Shown here: positions 62,287 through 64,000 of the stretch, in pieces
Layout of the letters: the number at the start of each line of letters is the position of its first letter
How positions within the stretch are numbered: position 1 is the first letter of the stretch
Source: CAZAMP01 sp964486455
Lineage (GTDB): Bacteria > Eisenbacteria > RBG-16-71-46 > CAZAMP01
Assembly (NCBI GenBank): GCA_964486455.1
Contig: CAZAMP010000016.1
Coordinates: forward strand, 1-64,000
Length of the DNA: 64,000 nucleotides
Direction: 5' to 3'
Program-made: the position numbers and the translations under genes
The notes under the pieces: model-generated
Told to the model about the DNA's origin: nothing
The model's input: only the letters and a program-made list of their open reading frames with translations
Databases searched by the model: none

Positions 62287-63793
62287 CGAACTTGACGCCC
62301 TGGGCGAGCGGAAGGTCCGAGCTCCAGTTGATCGTGTTCGTCTGCTGGCGCATGTAGGCCTTCCACGAATCGCTGCCCGCTTCGCGGCCGCCTCCGGTCT
62401 CCTTTTCGCCGCCGAAGGCTCCACCGATCTCGGCGCCCGATGTTCCGATATTGACGTTCGCGATTCCGCAGTCGCTTCCGCGCGCGCTCAAGAATGTCTC
62501 GGCCGTCAGCAGGTTCGTCGTGAAGATCGACGACGAGAGACCTTGCGGAACGTCGTTGTGGATGTCGATCGCCTCATCGAGCGAATCGAACTCGAGCACG
62601 TAGAGAATGGGCGCAAACGTTTCGTCCTGGACGATCTGCATGTCGCGGCGGGCCTTGACGATCGTAGGCTCCACGAAGTGCCCCGGTCCGTCGATCGCCT
62701 TGCCGCCGCACAGGATCTCGCCGCCCTGCTCCTTGATGATCTCGAGCGCCTTTGTGTAGTCCTCGACGGCTTCCTCGCTGACGAGTGGTCCCATCAGCAC
62801 AGACTTATCTAGTGGATCACCGATGCTGACCGAGCCGTACGCTTTCACGAGCTTTTCGGTGAGCGACGAGGCGATCCCCTTCTGCAGCAGTAGGCGACGC
62901 GTCGACGTGCAGCGCTGGCCCGCCGTACCGACGGCGCCGAACGCGACCGCTCGAAGCGCCATCTCCACGTTGGCGTCATCCATGACGATCACGGCGTTGT
63001 TCCCGCCCAGCTCGAGAATAGTGCTGGCATAGCGCTTGGCGCAGGCGATCGCCACCTTCTCGCCCATCACGCAGGAGCCCGTCGCGCTGATCATCGGCAG
63101 ACGCTTGTCGTCCAGCATCCGCTGGCCGATCGTCGAGCCCTTGCCGACCACGAGACCGAACACGCCCGCGTACGGCGTGTCTTTCATCACCTCGTTGACG
63201 ATGTTCTGCGAGGCGATAGCGGTGAGCGGCGTCAGGCTGGACGGCTTCCAGATCATCGTGTCTCCGCAAACGGCGGCGATCATCGCGTTCCAGGCCCAGA
63301 CCGCGCCGGGGAAGTTGAAGGCGGTGATGATCCCGATCGTGCCCAGGGGATGATACTGGTCGTACATCCGGTGCCCGGGGCGTTCGCTCGCCATCGTGAA
63401 GCCGTAGAGCTGACGGGAGAGACCCACCGCGTAGTCGGCGATGTCGATCATCTCCTGCACTTCGCCCTCGCCCTCGGTGAGGATCTTGCCCATCTCGTAT
63501 GAGATGAGGCGACCGAGTGCTTCTTTGTGCTCGCGGAACTTGTTGCCGAGGAGCCGAACGATCTCACCGCGCTTGGGCGCGGGAAGCATCCGCCACTCGA
63601 GGAACACGTCCTGAGCGCGGCTCACGACCGCGTCGTACTCCTCCGGCGACGCTTGAAGTACTTTGGCGATCGGCTGCTGGTCGGCCGGAGAGCTCGAGAC
63701 CAGCTCGCCTCCGGTGGGGTTCTCGATCCACTCCCCGTGACAGGCACCCGAGTTCACCTCTTTGATTCCGAGTTCGTCTAGAAAGTCCTTCAT
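62279..63793 (-). CDS. ALDH7/AmaB-type aldehyde dehydrogenase
   Basis: A 504-residue NAD(P)-dependent aldehyde dehydrogenase. The catalytic Cys is C295 in GTAGQRCTSTRRLLLQKG, and the general base Glu is E261 in TILELGGNNAVIVMDD. The final region VNIGTSGAEIGGAFGGEKET with GGGREAGSDSWKAYMRQQ is specific to the ALDH7 group (antiquitin, piperideine-6-carboxylate or alpha-aminoadipic semialdehyde dehydrogenase), which works in lysine catabolism. The lysine-pathway partners are not in the window. GAGGAGG precedes the ATG. Confidence 0.93.
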   Translation of the reverse strand: MKDFLDELGIKEVNSGACHGEWIENPTGGELVSSSPADQQPIAKVLQASPEEYDAVVSRAQDVFLEWRMLPAPKRGEIVRLLGNKFREHKEALGRLISYEMGKILTEGEGEVQEMIDIADYAVGLSRQLYGFTMASERPGHRMYDQYHPLGTIGIITAFNFPGAVWAWNAMIAAVCGDTMIWKPSSLTPLTAIASQNIVNEVMKDTPYAGVFGLVVGKGSTIGQRMLDDKRLPMISATGSCVMGEKVAIACAKRYASTILELGGNNAVIVMDDANVEMALRAVAFGAVGTAGQRCTSTRRLLLQKGIASSLTEKLVKAYGSVSIGDPLDKSVLMGPLVSEEAVEDYTKALEIIKEQGGEILCGGKAIDGPGHFVEPTIVKARRDMQIVQDETFAPILYVLEFDSLDEAIDIHNDVPQGLSSSIFTTNLLTAETFLSARGSDCGIANVNIGTSGAEIGGAFGGEKETGGGREAGSDSWKAYMRQQTNTINWSSDLPLAQGVKFDV

Positions 63794-64000
63794 CCCTGCT
63801 TCCTCCTCATCCCGTGGATACGCATGACGATCGTTGTTGGCGAATCTCGTTCCTGCGGGCCGCGCGGACGCGGGTCCAGCATAGGAATCATGAATTGTAG
63901 CCCTATGGACGATGATGGGGCAAGCGGGGCCGGACCGCCGACCGGGCGTTTCCGGCGTGCGAAAGCCTGGCTCCGTCGTTGGTAGTGATCACGGCGCGTG
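63794..64000. other. Right-edge region without a recognised gene
   Basis: About 200 bp upstream of the ALDH7 gene to the window end. A 26-codon frame from ATG 63905 (ending in TAG) is too short to call, and no promoter or RNA feature is convincing. Confidence 0.4.

Noticed and set aside
63905..63985. 26-codon frame near the right edge
   Set aside because: Too short, Arg-rich, no ribosome site and no context to support a gene.

Overview
The window looks like a piece of a chromosome from a high-GC (low-to-mid 60s percent), diderm, free-living bacterium. Six exported proteins (genes starting at 9793, 26171, 42489, 47610, 58407 and 60700) end in the same FlgD-like Ig module (NPFNP-type entry, a WDGxD-type core, SGVYF-type exit), and a PorV/PorQ-like outer-membrane protein, ExbB/ExbD/TonB parts and many TPR proteins are present. 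That combination is typical of uncultured FCB-group lineages such as Ca. Eisenbacteria and relatives; the exact phylum is inference. I see no rRNA, tRNA, CRISPR array, prophage or transposase gene.

Layout. 1-4.7 kb: the end of nuoN (complex I), an OsmC protein, small TPR and HExxH proteins, and a CarD-type transcription regulator. 4.7-9.4 kb: a double GT2 glycosyltransferase with a TPR tail, an APC amino-acid permease and a membrane protein. 9.8-14.6 kb: a 1615-residue exported repeat protein. 14.8-18.6 kb: a DUF2703-like protein, then a MocR/PdxR-type regulator followed by pdxS and pdxT (vitamin B6 synthesis). 18.6-25.7 kb: an exported protein, a TetR regulator, and a five-gene minus-strand operon that ends with a TMTC-like glycosyltransferase/TPR protein and begins with four membrane proteins I cannot assign to a known pathway. 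26.2-41.3 kb: a compact eight-gene plus-strand operon (giant Ig-like surface protein, PorV-like protein, 1018-residue TPR protein, ExbB, two ExbDs, TonB, OmpA/FlgD-like protein) closed by a strong bidirectional terminator. 41.4-51.6 kb: a thioredoxin-fold exported protein, two divergent Cys/Met-metabolism PLP enzymes, an ETHE1-like metallo-beta-lactamase, an aminotransferase, a VCBS-repeat exported protein and an Eis-like acetyltransferase. 51.7-56.9 kb: an ECF sigma/anti-sigma/DUF4252 operon, a zinc-ribbon protein with an alkyltransferase-like protein, a PLP decarboxylase and small membrane proteins. 57.1-63.8 kb: a beta-helix exported protein, an M1 aminopeptidase, a small charged protein, an Rrf2 regulator, YhbY and an ALDH7-type aldehyde dehydrogenase.

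How it fits together. The giant surface protein, its PorV-like partner and an ExbB-ExbD-TonB motor are co-transcribed, suggesting an energised cell-surface export or adhesion machine that could also serve the other five FlgD-tailed proteins. Many enzymes here use PLP (MocR regulator, two C-S lyase-type enzymes, an aminotransferase, a decarboxylase), and the window also encodes the PLP synthase. The most unexplained items are the four-gene membrane module at 22.3-25.7 kb; the roughly 170-bp hairpin element at 25.8-26.0 kb, whose arm mismatches are mostly compatible with G-U pairing in a minus-strand RNA; a sigma-54-like site beside it; and a pair of about 135-bp elements with matching terminal inverted repeats at 3.7 kb and 19.7 kb.
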